The notes under the pieces are model-generated. The model did no database searches. It was not told the DNA's origin and saw only the letters and a list, made by a program, of their open reading frames with translations. A stretch of 64,000 nt of DNA, taken from positions 1,576,371-1,640,370 of the forward strand of contig NC_023135.1 in assembly GCF_000511355.1 (NCBI RefSeq), written 5' to 3'. Every line of letters starts with the position of its first letter. Within the stretch, counting starts at the first letter, position 1. Position numbers and translations under genes: made by a program. Source of the stretch: Leisingera methylohalidivorans DSM 14336. Its GTDB lineage: Bacteria; Pseudomonadota; Alphaproteobacteria; Rhodobacterales; Rhodobacteraceae. Positions 48,024-56,412 of this stretch are shown piece after piece.

Positions 48024-49657
48024 TGGCCAAGGAGCGCCTTTATCTCTACGACACCACCTTGCGGGACGGGCAGCAGACCCAAGGGGTGCAATTCTCGACC
48101 TCAGAAAAAAAGCAGATCGCCCAGGCGCTTGACGGCCTGGGTGTCGACTACATCGAGGGCGGCTGGCCGGGTGCGAACCCGACCGACAGTGCTTTCTTCG
48201 AGGAAGCGCCGCAGACCCGCGCCACCATGACCGCCTTTGGCATGACCAAACGGGCCGGGCGGTCTGCCGAAAATGATGATGTGCTGGCGGCAGTGATGAA
48301 CGCAGGAACTCCAGCGGTCTGTCTGGTCGGCAAGAGCCATGATTACCACGTGACCCATGCGCTGGGGATCACGCTGGAGGAGAACCTCGACAATATCCGC
48401 GCCTCAGTCTCCCATGTCGTCGCGCAGGGTCGCGAGGCGCTGTTTGACGCCGAGCATTTCTTTGATGGCTACAAGGACAATCCGGACTATGCGCTGGCAG
48501 CCTGCCGCGCCGCGCTGGAGTCCGGCGCGCGCTGGGTGGTATTGTGCGACACCAACGGCGGCGCACTGCCATCTGAGGTGAAGCGGATCGTCAGCGCGGT
48601 CGTCAACGCCGGAATTCCAGGTGAGAAACTTGGCATACACACCCATAATGACACAGAGAATGCCATTGCCTGCTCGCTCGCTGCCATGGAGGCCGGAGCG
48701 CGCCAGATCCAAGGCACTCTGAATGGTCTGGGGGAGCGTTGCGGCAATGCCAATCTGACCGCGCTGATCCCGACGCTGTTGTTGAAAGAACCCTACGCCA
48801 GCCAGTTTGATACCGGGGTGAGCCTTGAGGCGCTTGCCGGAATGACCCGGATCAGCCGGATGCTTGACGATATCCTGAACCGGGTTCCGGTGCGGCAGGC
48901 GGCTTATGTGGGGGCTTCGGCCTTTGCTCACAAGGCGGGATTGCACGCCAGTGCGATTCTCAAGGATCCGTCGACCTATGAACACATTGAACCGGACAAG
49001 GTCGGGAATGCGCGGGTCATTCCGATGTCGAACCAGGCCGGGCAGTCGAACCTGCGCAAACGGCTGACAGATGCAGGCCTGAGCGTTGAAAAAGGTGATC
49101 CAGCGCTGGTGCGGATTCTTGAACGGATCAAGGCGCGCGAGGCGGAAGGTTACTCCTATGACACAGCCCAGGCCTCGTTTGAGCTGCTGGCGCGCAATGA
49201 ACTGGGCCAGCTTCCGGAATTCTTTGAGGTCAAGCGCTATAAGGTCACTGTCGAGCGGCGCAAGAATAAATACAACCGGATGGTCAGCCTTTCTGAAGCG
49301 GTTGTTGTGGTCAAGGTGGATGGCGAGAAGCGGTTGTCCGTCAGTGAGTCACTGGATGATACCGGCAGTGACCGCGGGCCGGTGAACGCGCTTGCGCGGG
49401 CGCTGAGCAAGGACCTGGGGCGGTATTCCGCGCAGCTGGAAGACATGCGGCTGGTGGATTTCAAAGTGAGAATCACCCAGGGCGGAACCGAGGCGGTGAC
49501 TCGTGTGATTATTGACAGCGAAGACAGCCAGGGCCATCGCTGGTCGACCGTTGGCGTAAGCCCGAACATCATTGATGCGTCGTTTGAGGCGCTGCTGGAC
49601 GCAATCCGCTGGAAGCTGGTCCATGACGGCAGGGCCGGGCAGGCGGATGCAGTTTGA
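48023..49657 (+). CDS. cimA: (R)-citramalate synthase CimA
   Basis: The 544-residue enzyme is of the CimA type. It has an opening DTTLRDGQQTQGVQFS with the metal-binding Asp, the isopropylmalate-synthase barrel with HTHNDTENAIACSLAAMEAGARQIQGTLNGLGERCGNANL, then HKAGLHASAILKD, and a C-terminal LeuA-type allosteric domain (about residues 400-540). It condenses pyruvate and acetyl-CoA into citramalate, a threonine-independent route to isoleucine. Isopropylmalate or homocitrate synthase is a less likely reading because of the DGQQTQGV form. It is coupled to cysS by overlap. Confidence 0.93.
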   Translation: MAKERLYLYDTTLRDGQQTQGVQFSTSEKKQIAQALDGLGVDYIEGGWPGANPTDSAFFEEAPQTRATMTAFGMTKRAGRSAENDDVLAAVMNAGTPAVCLVGKSHDYHVTHALGITLEENLDNIRASVSHVVAQGREALFDAEHFFDGYKDNPDYALAACRAALESGARWVVLCDTNGGALPSEVKRIVSAVVNAGIPGEKLGIHTHNDTENAIACSLAAMEAGARQIQGTLNGLGERCGNANLTALIPTLLLKEPYASQFDTGVSLEALAGMTRISRMLDDILNRVPVRQAAYVGASAFAHKAGLHASAILKDPSTYEHIEPDKVGNARVIPMSNQAGQSNLRKRLTDAGLSVEKGDPALVRILERIKAREAEGYSYDTAQASFELLARNELGQLPEFFEVKRYKVTVERRKNKYNRMVSLSEAVVVVKVDGEKRLSVSESLDDTGSDRGPVNALARALSKDLGRYSAQLEDMRLVDFKVRITQGGTEAVTRVIIDSEDSQGHRWSTVGVSPNIIDASFEALLDAIRWKLVHDGRAGQADAV

Positions 49658-50423
49658 TGCCGATCTGACCGCTTGCGCGGAATTGGTGCAAAAATCAGAC
49701 CCGGACCGGTTTCTTGCCACAATGGCGGCACCGGTCCAGGCCCGCCCGCTGCTGTTTGCACTCTATGCCTTCAATATTGAACTGGCCCGCGCTCCCAGGG
49801 CCAGCCAGGAGACCATGATCTGCGAAATGCGATTGCAATGGTGGCGCGATGCCGGTGCGGAGATTGCCGGGGGCGGCTCAGTCCGCCGCCACTATGTGGC
49901 GACGCCGCTGGGGCAGCTTCTGAAGCCGGAACTGGCTGCCTGCATCGACGGCATGGCGGAGGCGCGGAGATGGGACATCTACAAGGATCCCTTTGAGGAT
50001 GAAGCTGAACTCGACAGCTACATCGACCAAACCAGCGGGTCTTTGATGTGGATGGCGGCTGCATCTCTCGGCCAGTCAGATGAGGCCGTTGTGCGCGGGT
50101 TCGCCTATGGCGCTGGTATTGCCAATTGGCTGCGCGCAATCCCCGAACTGACGGCGGAAAAGCGGATCCCCTTGCTGGATGGCACCATGGATGGCGTGAA
50201 AGCTTTGGCCCGTAAGGGTTTGGACAGGATTTATAATTCCCGCTCCAACAGCGGCGGGGTTTCAAAAACGTCCAGGGCGGCACTGCTGGCAGGCTGGCAG
50301 GCTGAGGCGTTTCTGAAACAGGCTATCCGGAAGCCGGAGAGGGTTGCGAACGGCGCCCTTGGACAAAGTGAATTCCGGCGCAGAACGGCTTTGATGTGGC
50401 AGGCCGCCACCGGGCGCTGGTAA
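49647..50423 (+). CDS. Squalene/phytoene synthase-like protein (NDUFAF6-type)
   Basis: Starting at ATG 49647, which lies in the last 11 bases of cimA, the product is 258 residues. It resembles the squalene/phytoene synthase fold: FALYAFNIELARAPRASQ, MRLQWWRDAG, DSYIDQTSGSLMWMA and YGAGIANWLRAIPEL. The double Asp-rich motifs of true synthases are weak (only DPFEDEAELDSYID). It matches the NDUFAF6-like group, thought to help respiratory complex I assembly. A catalytic synthase is therefore unlikely. A perfect terminator follows. Confidence 0.85.
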   Translation: MQFDADLTACAELVQKSDPDRFLATMAAPVQARPLLFALYAFNIELARAPRASQETMICEMRLQWWRDAGAEIAGGGSVRRHYVATPLGQLLKPELAACIDGMAEARRWDIYKDPFEDEAELDSYIDQTSGSLMWMAAASLGQSDEAVVRGFAYGAGIANWLRAIPELTAEKRIPLLDGTMDGVKALARKGLDRIYNSRSNSGGVSKTSRAALLAGWQAEAFLKQAIRKPERVANGALGQSEFRRRTALMWQAATGRW

Positions 50424-50426
50424 CCT

Positions 50427-50474
50427 CGCTGCAATGAAAAAGGCGCCCGCTGAGGCGCCTTTTTCATTGCAGCG
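50427..50474. terminator. Perfect 21-base bidirectional terminator
   Basis: The arms CGCTGCAATGAAAAAGGCGCC and its exact complement enclose CGCTGA. A5 and T5 within the arms provide T-runs for both strands. It is shared by the convergent cimA operon and the MFS gene. Confidence 0.92.
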
Positions 50475-50484
50475 GATGCCGATA

Positions 50485-51702
50485 TCAAGCGTCTTTGGGC
50501 CTCATAACCAGCCACACCAGCGCGCCGCCCGCCAGCACCAGGAAGGGGGTCATCGCCATGTTCACGGCGCTCCAGCCTTCGACCGGACTGCCGCCCGAGC
50601 AGTTCATCAGTCCGCCCGACGCCAGCGAGGCCATTGTCACCCCGCCGAACACCAGCAGGTCGTTCAACCCTTGCATCCGGCCGCGCTCATAGCTTTCGTG
50701 GGCAGCGGCCAGCATTGTGGTGGCCCCGATAAAGCCAAAGTTCCAGCCCACGCCCAAAAGCACCAGCGCAATGAAAAAGTTTTCAATATCTACGCCTTGC
50801 AAGGCGACAGCGCCCGCAGCTGCAAGGATAACCAGACCTGCCGCTACGATTTTTTCCACACCGAAGCGGGCGATCAGATGACCGGTGAAGAAGGACGGCA
50901 CATACATTGCCAGAACGTGGGAGGTGACAACATCCGCGGCGTTGCCTTCGGTGAAACCGCAGCCAACCACCGCGAGCGGGGTTGAGGTCATCACAAGATT
51001 CATCAGCGCATAGGATACCATTGCGCAGATCACCGCGACGGCAATCACCGGGGTCTTCAACAGCTCCAACCGGCTGCGGCCCTTGGGGCTGTCCGCACTG
51101 GGGGCCGGTGGTTTGGGGATGTCCAGAAACAGGAACAGCGCGGCGCCCAGAACGTTTACGGCAATCACAGCCAAGTAGGTGCCGAAGAATGGAATAACAA
51201 AGGCCTGACTGGTGGCCTTTACAACCTGCGGGCCGATGATGGCGGCCGCAAGCCCGCCGGCCATGACATAGGAGATCGCCTTGGGACGGAACGCCTCGGA
51301 CGCGGTGTCTGCAGCTGCAAAGCGGTAGAAGCCATGCGCGCTCATATAAACGCCTGTCAGCAGGCTGCCGATCAGAAAGATGGGAAAGGAGCCAAGGTAC
51401 AGGCCGTAAGCCCCGACCAGCCCGCCCAGTGCGCCAAAGGCGGCTCCTGCGAAAAAGCCGACCCGGCGGCCCCAGCGCTGCATTACGGCAGAGACCGGAG
51501 TGGCCGCCAGCATTGACCCGGCTACGATCAGCGAGATCGGCAAGGTGGCAAAGCAGGGGTTTGACGCCAGTGATTGCCCGGCCAGGCCGCCAACGATGAA
51601 AATCATCGGCATCTGAGCCCCGAGGAGTGCCTGGGCCAGCACCAGGATGGCAACGTTTTTCTTGGCGACTGTGTCGCTGGGGGTGGTCATGCTCATGGTC
51701 AT
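50485..51702 (-). CDS. MFS transporter
   Basis: This 405-residue major facilitator has about twelve hydrophobic spans. The conserved loop after span two reads SAVMQRWGRRVGFFAGA (the Major Facilitator RxGRR pattern), and SYVMAGGLAAAIIGP occurs in the first half. Substrate unknown; a hydrophobic drug or metabolite exporter is possible. The start could be ATG 51702 or one of two in-frame ATGs just after. It is alone on its strand, with its promoter between it and the divergent glycosylase gene. Confidence 0.85.
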   Translation of the reverse strand: MTMSMTTPSDTVAKKNVAILVLAQALLGAQMPMIFIVGGLAGQSLASNPCFATLPISLIVAGSMLAATPVSAVMQRWGRRVGFFAGAAFGALGGLVGAYGLYLGSFPIFLIGSLLTGVYMSAHGFYRFAAADTASEAFRPKAISYVMAGGLAAAIIGPQVVKATSQAFVIPFFGTYLAVIAVNVLGAALFLFLDIPKPPAPSADSPKGRSRLELLKTPVIAVAVICAMVSYALMNLVMTSTPLAVVGCGFTEGNAADVVTSHVLAMYVPSFFTGHLIARFGVEKIVAAGLVILAAAGAVALQGVDIENFFIALVLLGVGWNFGFIGATTMLAAAHESYERGRMQGLNDLLVFGGVTMASLASGGLMNCSGGSPVEGWSAVNMAMTPFLVLAGGALVWLVMRPKDA

Positions 51703-51797
51703 ATGGGATGCGTAGCCGTGAATATGTACGGGAGCAAGCCAGCGGGCTTGGCCTTGTGATCACGGTTTCTTTCAACTGCCGGTAATCAGGGGGTAAC

Positions 51798-52457
51798 GTG
51801 GCGTCAAACGGACAGACATTCCTGCCGGGGGTGGGCCGGATTATCCAATGCGACGCCTGCGTGACCGAGGGCGCCGAATGGCTGGCCGCGCACGACAGCC
51901 GGTTTGCCGATGCATTGAAACTGACCGGTCCATTACCGCTGCGCCGCAAGCCGGATGGGTTTGCCGAGCTGTTGAGTGCGATTGTGAGCCAGCAGGTGAG
52001 TGTGGCCTCCGCCACGGCGATCTGGGCGCGGATGAAAGACGCCAAGCTCACCGGTCCGCGTAATATTCTGCGCGCCACGGATGATGATCTGCGCACAGCG
52101 GGCCTTAGCCGCCAGAAAATTCGCTATGCCCGTGCGCTGGCTGAGGCACATATTGATTTCGATGCCTTGCGGGACATTCCGGACGCCGAGGTGATTGCAC
52201 GTCTGGTTGAAGTCCCGGGGATCGGTGATTGGACGGCTGAGATCTATGCGATGTTTTCGCTGGGGCGGGCCGATGTCTTTGCCCCTGGCGACCTGGCCTT
52301 GCAGGAGGCGGCGCGGCTCTTGTTTGATCTTCCGGCCCGCCCCCAGGACCGAGAGCTGCGGCAAATGACCGAAGACTGGTCGCCCTGGCGATCGGTTGCG
52401 GCGCGCATCCTGTGGGCCTATTACCGGGTGGCGAAGGACAGGGAAGGGATCCGATGA
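51798..52457 (+). CDS. DNA-3-methyladenine glycosylase, AlkA type
   Basis: The 219-residue protein is an HhH-GPD glycosylase. The helix-hairpin-helix is VEVPGIGDWTAEIYAMFS with the catalytic Asp in ADVFAPGDLALQEA. It excises alkylated bases from DNA in base-excision repair. It starts at GTG 51798, preceded by AGGGGGTAA. Its stop overlaps the esterase start by four bases. Confidence 0.9.
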   Translation: MASNGQTFLPGVGRIIQCDACVTEGAEWLAAHDSRFADALKLTGPLPLRRKPDGFAELLSAIVSQQVSVASATAIWARMKDAKLTGPRNILRATDDDLRTAGLSRQKIRYARALAEAHIDFDALRDIPDAEVIARLVEVPGIGDWTAEIYAMFSLGRADVFAPGDLALQEAARLLFDLPARPQDRELRQMTEDWSPWRSVAARILWAYYRVAKDREGIR

Positions 52458-53119
52458 CTCGTGTACTCAATGCCGGCCGCAAGGAACCGGTTTCCGGGAG
52501 CATCCGCTCGATTGTGGTGTTTCTGCACGGCTATGGCGCCAACGGGGCCGATTTGCTGGGGCTGGCGGATCCCTTGGGCGAGCATTTGCCGGATACGCTG
52601 TTTGTTGCCCCGGATGCGCCCGAGGCCTGTGCCGGCGCTCCGATGGGCTTTCAGTGGTTCCCGATCCCCTGGATCGACGGTTCTTCGGAAGAAGAGAGTA
52701 TGCGCGGCATGCAAGCTGCTGCCGAAGATCTGAATGCCTTTCTGGATGCGCTGATGGTGGACGAAGATGTGCTGCCGGAACAGGTTGTATTGTTCGGCTT
52801 CAGCCAAGGCACGATGATGAGCCTGCAAGTTGCGCCGCGGCGCGAGGACGCGGTGGCCGGGATTGTTGCTTTCTCCGGCCGCTTGCTGGCGCCTGAGCTG
52901 CTGCAGGATGAAGCCGTGTCCAAGATGCCGGTCTTGCTGGTGCATGGGGATCAGGACGATGTGGTGCCGGTGCAATCTTTGCCGGACGCCGCGGAAGCGT
53001 TGCAGGAAGCCGGTTTTCAGGATGTCTTTGCCCATATTCAAAAGGGCACAGGCCACGGAATAGCTCCCGATGGGTTAAGCGTGGCGCTGGCGTTCATGCG
53101 CGATAAGCTGGGGCTCTGA
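52454..53119 (+). CDS. Carboxylesterase/phospholipase-type alpha/beta hydrolase
   Basis: The 221-residue hydrolase starts at the ATG overlapping the glycosylase stop (ATGA). It has the oxyanion motif VVFLHGYGANGADL near residue 22, the nucleophile GFSQG, Asp in HGDQDDVVPV and His in KGTGHGIAPDG, a full catalytic triad. The family acts on short-chain esters and lysophospholipids. The natural substrate is unknown. Coupling to a DNA repair gene is a common genomic arrangement without known meaning. Confidence 0.9.
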   Translation: MTRVLNAGRKEPVSGSIRSIVVFLHGYGANGADLLGLADPLGEHLPDTLFVAPDAPEACAGAPMGFQWFPIPWIDGSSEEESMRGMQAAAEDLNAFLDALMVDEDVLPEQVVLFGFSQGTMMSLQVAPRREDAVAGIVAFSGRLLAPELLQDEAVSKMPVLLVHGDQDDVVPVQSLPDAAEALQEAGFQDVFAHIQKGTGHGIAPDGLSVALAFMRDKLGL

Positions 53120-53134
53120 ACCTTCAGGCGCACG

Positions 53135-53181
53135 CCCGCCCTGTTGCCGCCCCGTCAACGCTGGGGCTGCAACAGGGCGGG
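53135..53181. terminator. Nested stem-loop between convergent genes
   Basis: A perfect 13-base outer stem (CCCGCCCTGTTGC / GCAACAGGGCGGG) encloses a five-base inner stem (GCCCC / GGGGC). It follows the esterase stop by 15 bases and probably terminates both convergent transcripts. There is no T-run. Confidence 0.65.
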
Positions 53182-53280
53182 TCCGGCGGCGCTGGCGCGC
53201 CGCAACATTCATGCGCAGAATTATAGCCGGAAAATTCGAGTTTTCCGGTGCCCTGCAGCCATCTCAGGAGGCCCGGCGTT

Positions 53281-53703
53281 TCAGGGGGTCCAGAGATACG
53301 GCTCGGCGATTTCGACGGAATTCCCGGCGGGGTCCCGGAAATAGATTGAATGCGCTCCGCTGGGCCAATCGAACTCGGCCTCTATTTCCACTCCGGCGGA
53401 CAGCAACCGCGCACGCATCTGAAGCAATTCTTTGCGTGGCTGCGCGAAACACACATGGCCAGGGCCGCGGGCGCCATGCGGCGGCACCGGCAAGCGCGGA
53501 TTACCAGGCGGTTTTTCGGTTTCCGCAGCGTTGAAAATCAGCAGTACCGATGTTCCGCAGCGAAAGAAGACGTGTCTGTCACCGATCCGTTGGATGCGCT
53601 CCAGCCCAAGGATCCGGCCGTAGAAGTCTTCGGCCGCGTCCAGATCATTCACATAAAGCGCAGCTTCCAGAATGGCGTTGGGGGCAGGGGCTTGCGATGG
53701 CAT
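53281..53703 (-). CDS. Glyoxalase/VOC-family protein
   Basis: The 140-residue single-domain VOC protein has the paired beta-alpha-beta-beta-beta units: EAALYVNDLDAAEDFYGRILGLE, then GHVCFAQPRKELLQMRARLLSAGVEIE, ending IYFRDPAGNSVEIAEPYLW. Metal ligands are probably the His in GPGHV and the Glu in NSVEIAE. Members include glyoxalase I, dioxygenases and antibiotic-resistance proteins; the exact activity cannot be read here. It lies 12 bases upstream of no further gene on its strand and just downstream of the pseudouridine synthase. Confidence 0.85.
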   Translation of the reverse strand: MPSQAPAPNAILEAALYVNDLDAAEDFYGRILGLERIQRIGDRHVFFRCGTSVLLIFNAAETEKPPGNPRLPVPPHGARGPGHVCFAQPRKELLQMRARLLSAGVEIEAEFDWPSGAHSIYFRDPAGNSVEIAEPYLWTP

Positions 53704-53715
53704 GCTGACAGAATA

Positions 53716-54369
53716 TCAGCGCCGCCGCGGCCTGTCACTTGCCGGCGGCCGTGGCGCAGATGCCTTGGGTTTGCGCGGTGGCTTCCGAGAGGGCTTAGGG
53801 GGACCTGGGACCTTTGGCGGTTCAAGATCGTTCCATGCTCCCTGTGCAAGCCCGTCCAGTGTCCAGGCGCCAATGCTGTAGCGGATCAGCCGAAGCGTAG
53901 GATGACCGGCCGCTGCCGTCATCCGCCGAACTTGCCGGTTGCGGCCTTCACGAATGGTAAGCTCGATCCAGCTGTCGGGGACGGTTTTCCGCACCCTGAC
54001 TGGCGGCGTCCGGATCCAGAGACCCGGTGGCTCATCGATCACCCTAACTTTGGCAGGCTTGGTCATTCCGTCTTTAAGATCAATACCTTCCGCAAGCAAC
54101 TTGAGAGCTTGAGCGTCAGGAATGCCTTCTACCTGAACCCAATAGGTCTTGTCCATCTTGTGCTTCGGATCGGTGATCCAGGACTGCAGCCGGCCATTGT
54201 CGGTCAGCAGCATCAGCCCCTCGCTGTCGCGGTCAAGGCGGCCTGCAGCGTAAACGCCGGGGCAGTCAATGTAACCGCTCAGCGTGGCCCGCGGGCTGTC
54301 CTGGCTGCTGCGGTCGGTGAACTGGGGCAGCACGTTGTAGGGTTTGTTGAAGCGGATCAGACGGGTCAT
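53716..54369 (-). CDS. RluE-type 23S rRNA pseudouridine synthase
   Basis: The start was set at ATG 54369 (MTRLIRFNKPYNVLPQFT), the family-typical N-terminus, giving 217 residues; longer in-frame starts add residues of no family resemblance. The catalytic Asp46 is in GRLDRDSEGLMLLT and the closing TIREGRNRQVRRMTAAAGHPTLRLIR is typical of the RsuA/RluE group. It converts a uridine of 23S rRNA to pseudouridine. The last 30 residues are an unusual proline- and arginine-rich tail (PPKPSRKPPRKPK and the like) without known function. Confidence 0.9.
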   Translation of the reverse strand: MTRLIRFNKPYNVLPQFTDRSSQDSPRATLSGYIDCPGVYAAGRLDRDSEGLMLLTDNGRLQSWITDPKHKMDKTYWVQVEGIPDAQALKLLAEGIDLKDGMTKPAKVRVIDEPPGLWIRTPPVRVRKTVPDSWIELTIREGRNRQVRRMTAAAGHPTLRLIRYSIGAWTLDGLAQGAWNDLEPPKVPGPPKPSRKPPRKPKASAPRPPASDRPRRR

Positions 54370-54597
54370 GGCAGGGCAATAAGCGGCCGGCTGCGGCAAG
54401 GCAAGAGGGCCGCGCCGCAGCAGCTTGTGGATAACTGTCACCCCGCTGACATGGAATCAGCTTAGGCAGCTCCCGACATATTGTGGATCATCAGGGCTTG
54501 TCAGGCGCTAACCACGATATATAGTCAAGATAAGCTGGGGCGGGTTCCCCGCTCTGGTTCCGGAGAACGGAAGATCAGGGCGAGGAAGACGTTCACG

Positions 54598-55182
54598 ATG
54601 GATGGCGATTTCAGGGCAGAGTTTGTCAGATCCCCAGGGGCGCTGAAACAGCACCCTGCGCTGGTACTGAATGCGGATTACCGGCCACTCTCTTATTACC
54701 CATTGTCCTTGTGGTCCTGGCAGGACGCGGTCAAGGCGGCCTGGCTCGACCGGGTGGCTATCGTGGCAGAGTATGACGAGGTGGTGCACAGTCCGAGTAC
54801 CGAGATCCGAATACCCTCTGTGGTGGTTCTGAAAGATTTTGTGAAACCTCAAAAGCGCGTGGCCTTCACGCGCTTTAATTTATTCTTGAGGGATGAGTTC
54901 CACTGCCAGTATTGCGGCAGCAAGGGAGAGCTGACTTTTGATCACGTGGTGCCGCGCGCGGCCGGCGGGGTGACCAGTTGGGAAAATGTGGTGGCAGCTT
55001 GCAGCCCCTGCAACCTGAAGAAGGGTTCCAAATCACTGCACCGGGCTGGTATGTCGTTGCGCAAACCGCCGCGGCGGCCGGGCGCAGAAGAGCTGCGGAA
55101 TACCGGCCGCAAGTTTCCGCCCAACCATCTTCACGACAGCTGGATGGATTTCCTCTATTGGGACACTGAGTTGGATGCTTGA
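54598..55182 (+). CDS. HNH endonuclease-like protein
   Basis: The 194-residue product starts at ATG 54598, with GAGGAAG upstream; a longer in-frame start lacks support. A short N-terminal domain (HPALVLNADYRPLSYYPLSLWSWQDAVKAAWLDR) leads to the HNH core: CQYCGSKG, the metal-binding FDHVVPRAAGG, and CSPCNLKKG, with two zinc-type CxxC pairs. It resembles the widespread free-standing HNH proteins of alphaproteobacteria, not a phage or restriction gene, and its role is unknown. Confidence 0.88.
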   Translation: MDGDFRAEFVRSPGALKQHPALVLNADYRPLSYYPLSLWSWQDAVKAAWLDRVAIVAEYDEVVHSPSTEIRIPSVVVLKDFVKPQKRVAFTRFNLFLRDEFHCQYCGSKGELTFDHVVPRAAGGVTSWENVVAACSPCNLKKGSKSLHRAGMSLRKPPRRPGAEELRNTGRKFPPNHLHDSWMDFLYWDTELDA

Positions 55183-55184
55183 GG

Positions 55185-55324
55185 GACAGTGTTCAAGTAC
55201 TTGTAAAGTAAGGTTTCCGGCCTCTCCGCCGATGTCTTTTTCCCTGAAAGGGCAGACGCTCAAATCTCTTGGGACACTGTCATCACACGCCGCAGTAGGC
55301 GGCGAGCAGACTGAGAGGCCGGAA
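55185..55324. repeat. Nested inverted repeats between convergent genes
   Basis: GACAGTGT (55185-55192) pairs with ACACTGTC (55274-55281), and TTCCGGCCTCTC (55215-55226) pairs with GAGAGGCCGGAA (55313-55324). A direct repeat TTGGGACACTG occurs at 55158 and 55269. The two pairings interlock, so only one can form at a time. The role is unknown; terminator or remnant of an inserted element are options. Confidence 0.6.
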
Positions 55325-55365
55325 GTATTGGCGGCCGCAGGGTAACGGGCCGCCTTTGCATTGGG

Positions 55366-56412
55366 TCAGCTTTTCGCGCGCTGGAGCATGCCAAACAGAT
55401 CGCGCGGATCGTCCGGATCTGCGAGCATGTCCAGCTCGATGAAATAGTCAGTGCCTTTGATGCGGTCTCGGATGTAGCGCAGGGCAGAAAAATCCTCGAT
55501 GGCAAAGCCGACGCTGTCGAACAGGGTGATCTGCCGGTCGCCGGTGCGGCCCTGTTTCTGGCCCGAAATCACTTCCCACAGTTCAGTAACGGAAAAGTCT
55601 TCCGGCATCTGCTGGATTTCGCCTTCGATGCGGGTTTGCGGCGGGTATTCGACAAAGACGTCAGAGCGGCTGAGGATGCCGGCTGCCAATTCCGTCTTGC
55701 CCGGGCAGTCGCCGCCAATCGCGTTGATATGCACACCGCTACCGACCATGTTGTCGGTCAGGATGGTGGCGTTTTGCTTGTCCGCAGTGCAGGTTGTGAG
55801 GATCTGGGCGCCTTCAATGGCTTCTTCCGGAGTTTTGCAGGACACAACCTCAACGCCCAAGCCCTCCAGGTTTCGAGCACATTTCGCGGTTGCAGCGGTG
55901 TCTTTGTCATAAAGACGCACGGATTTCAGGCCGATAATCGCCTTCATCGCCAGTGTCTGAAACTCCGACTGGGCGCCGTTGCCGATCATCGCCATCGTGG
56001 TTGAGCCTTTAGGCGCCAGATACTTGGCCGCCATTGCTGAGGTTGCCGCGGTACGGAGAGCGGTCAGCATGGTCATCTCGGTCAGCAGCACCGGGTATCC
56101 GGTGTAGACATCTGCCAGCAGGCCGAAGGCGGTAACAGTTTGCAGGCCTTCGGATGTGTTCTTTGGATGACCGTTCACGTATTTGAAACCATAAGCCTCG
56201 CCATCCGAGGTTGGCATCAGCTCAATCACACCGACATCAGAATGGCTGGCAACACGCGGGGTCTTGTCGAACAGTTCCCAGCGTTTGAAGTCGTCTTCGA
56301 CATAGCCCGCAAGATCCCGCAGGATCTGTTCGATGCCGATGTGATGAACGAGGCGCATCATATTGTCGACACTGACAAAAGGCACCAATGCTTTTTCTGA
56401 AGGCTGTGTCAT
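55366..56412 (-). CDS. Ornithine cyclodeaminase
   Basis: The 348-residue protein belongs to the ornithine cyclodeaminase/mu-crystallin family: VTAFGLLADVYTGYPVLLTEMTMLTALRTAATSAMAAKYL, the NAD-binding TMAMIGNGAQSEFQTLAMKAI, and the substrate-site Asp in NAIGGDCPGKTELA. It converts ornithine to proline with loss of ammonia. It is last of three genes, overlapping the CtlX gene by four bases, and completes arginine to proline. Confidence 0.92.
   Translation of the reverse strand: MTQPSEKALVPFVSVDNMMRLVHHIGIEQILRDLAGYVEDDFKRWELFDKTPRVASHSDVGVIELMPTSDGEAYGFKYVNGHPKNTSEGLQTVTAFGLLADVYTGYPVLLTEMTMLTALRTAATSAMAAKYLAPKGSTTMAMIGNGAQSEFQTLAMKAIIGLKSVRLYDKDTAATAKCARNLEGLGVEVVSCKTPEEAIEGAQILTTCTADKQNATILTDNMVGSGVHINAIGGDCPGKTELAAGILSRSDVFVEYPPQTRIEGEIQQMPEDFSVTELWEVISGQKQGRTGDRQITLFDSVGFAIEDFSALRYIRDRIKGTDYFIELDMLADPDDPRDLFGMLQRAKS

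Noticed and set aside
50783..52096. A 437-codon open frame on the minus strand across the MFS and AlkA-type genes
   Set aside because: It overlaps the MFS gene in a different frame and runs through the divergent promoter region, which no real gene should.
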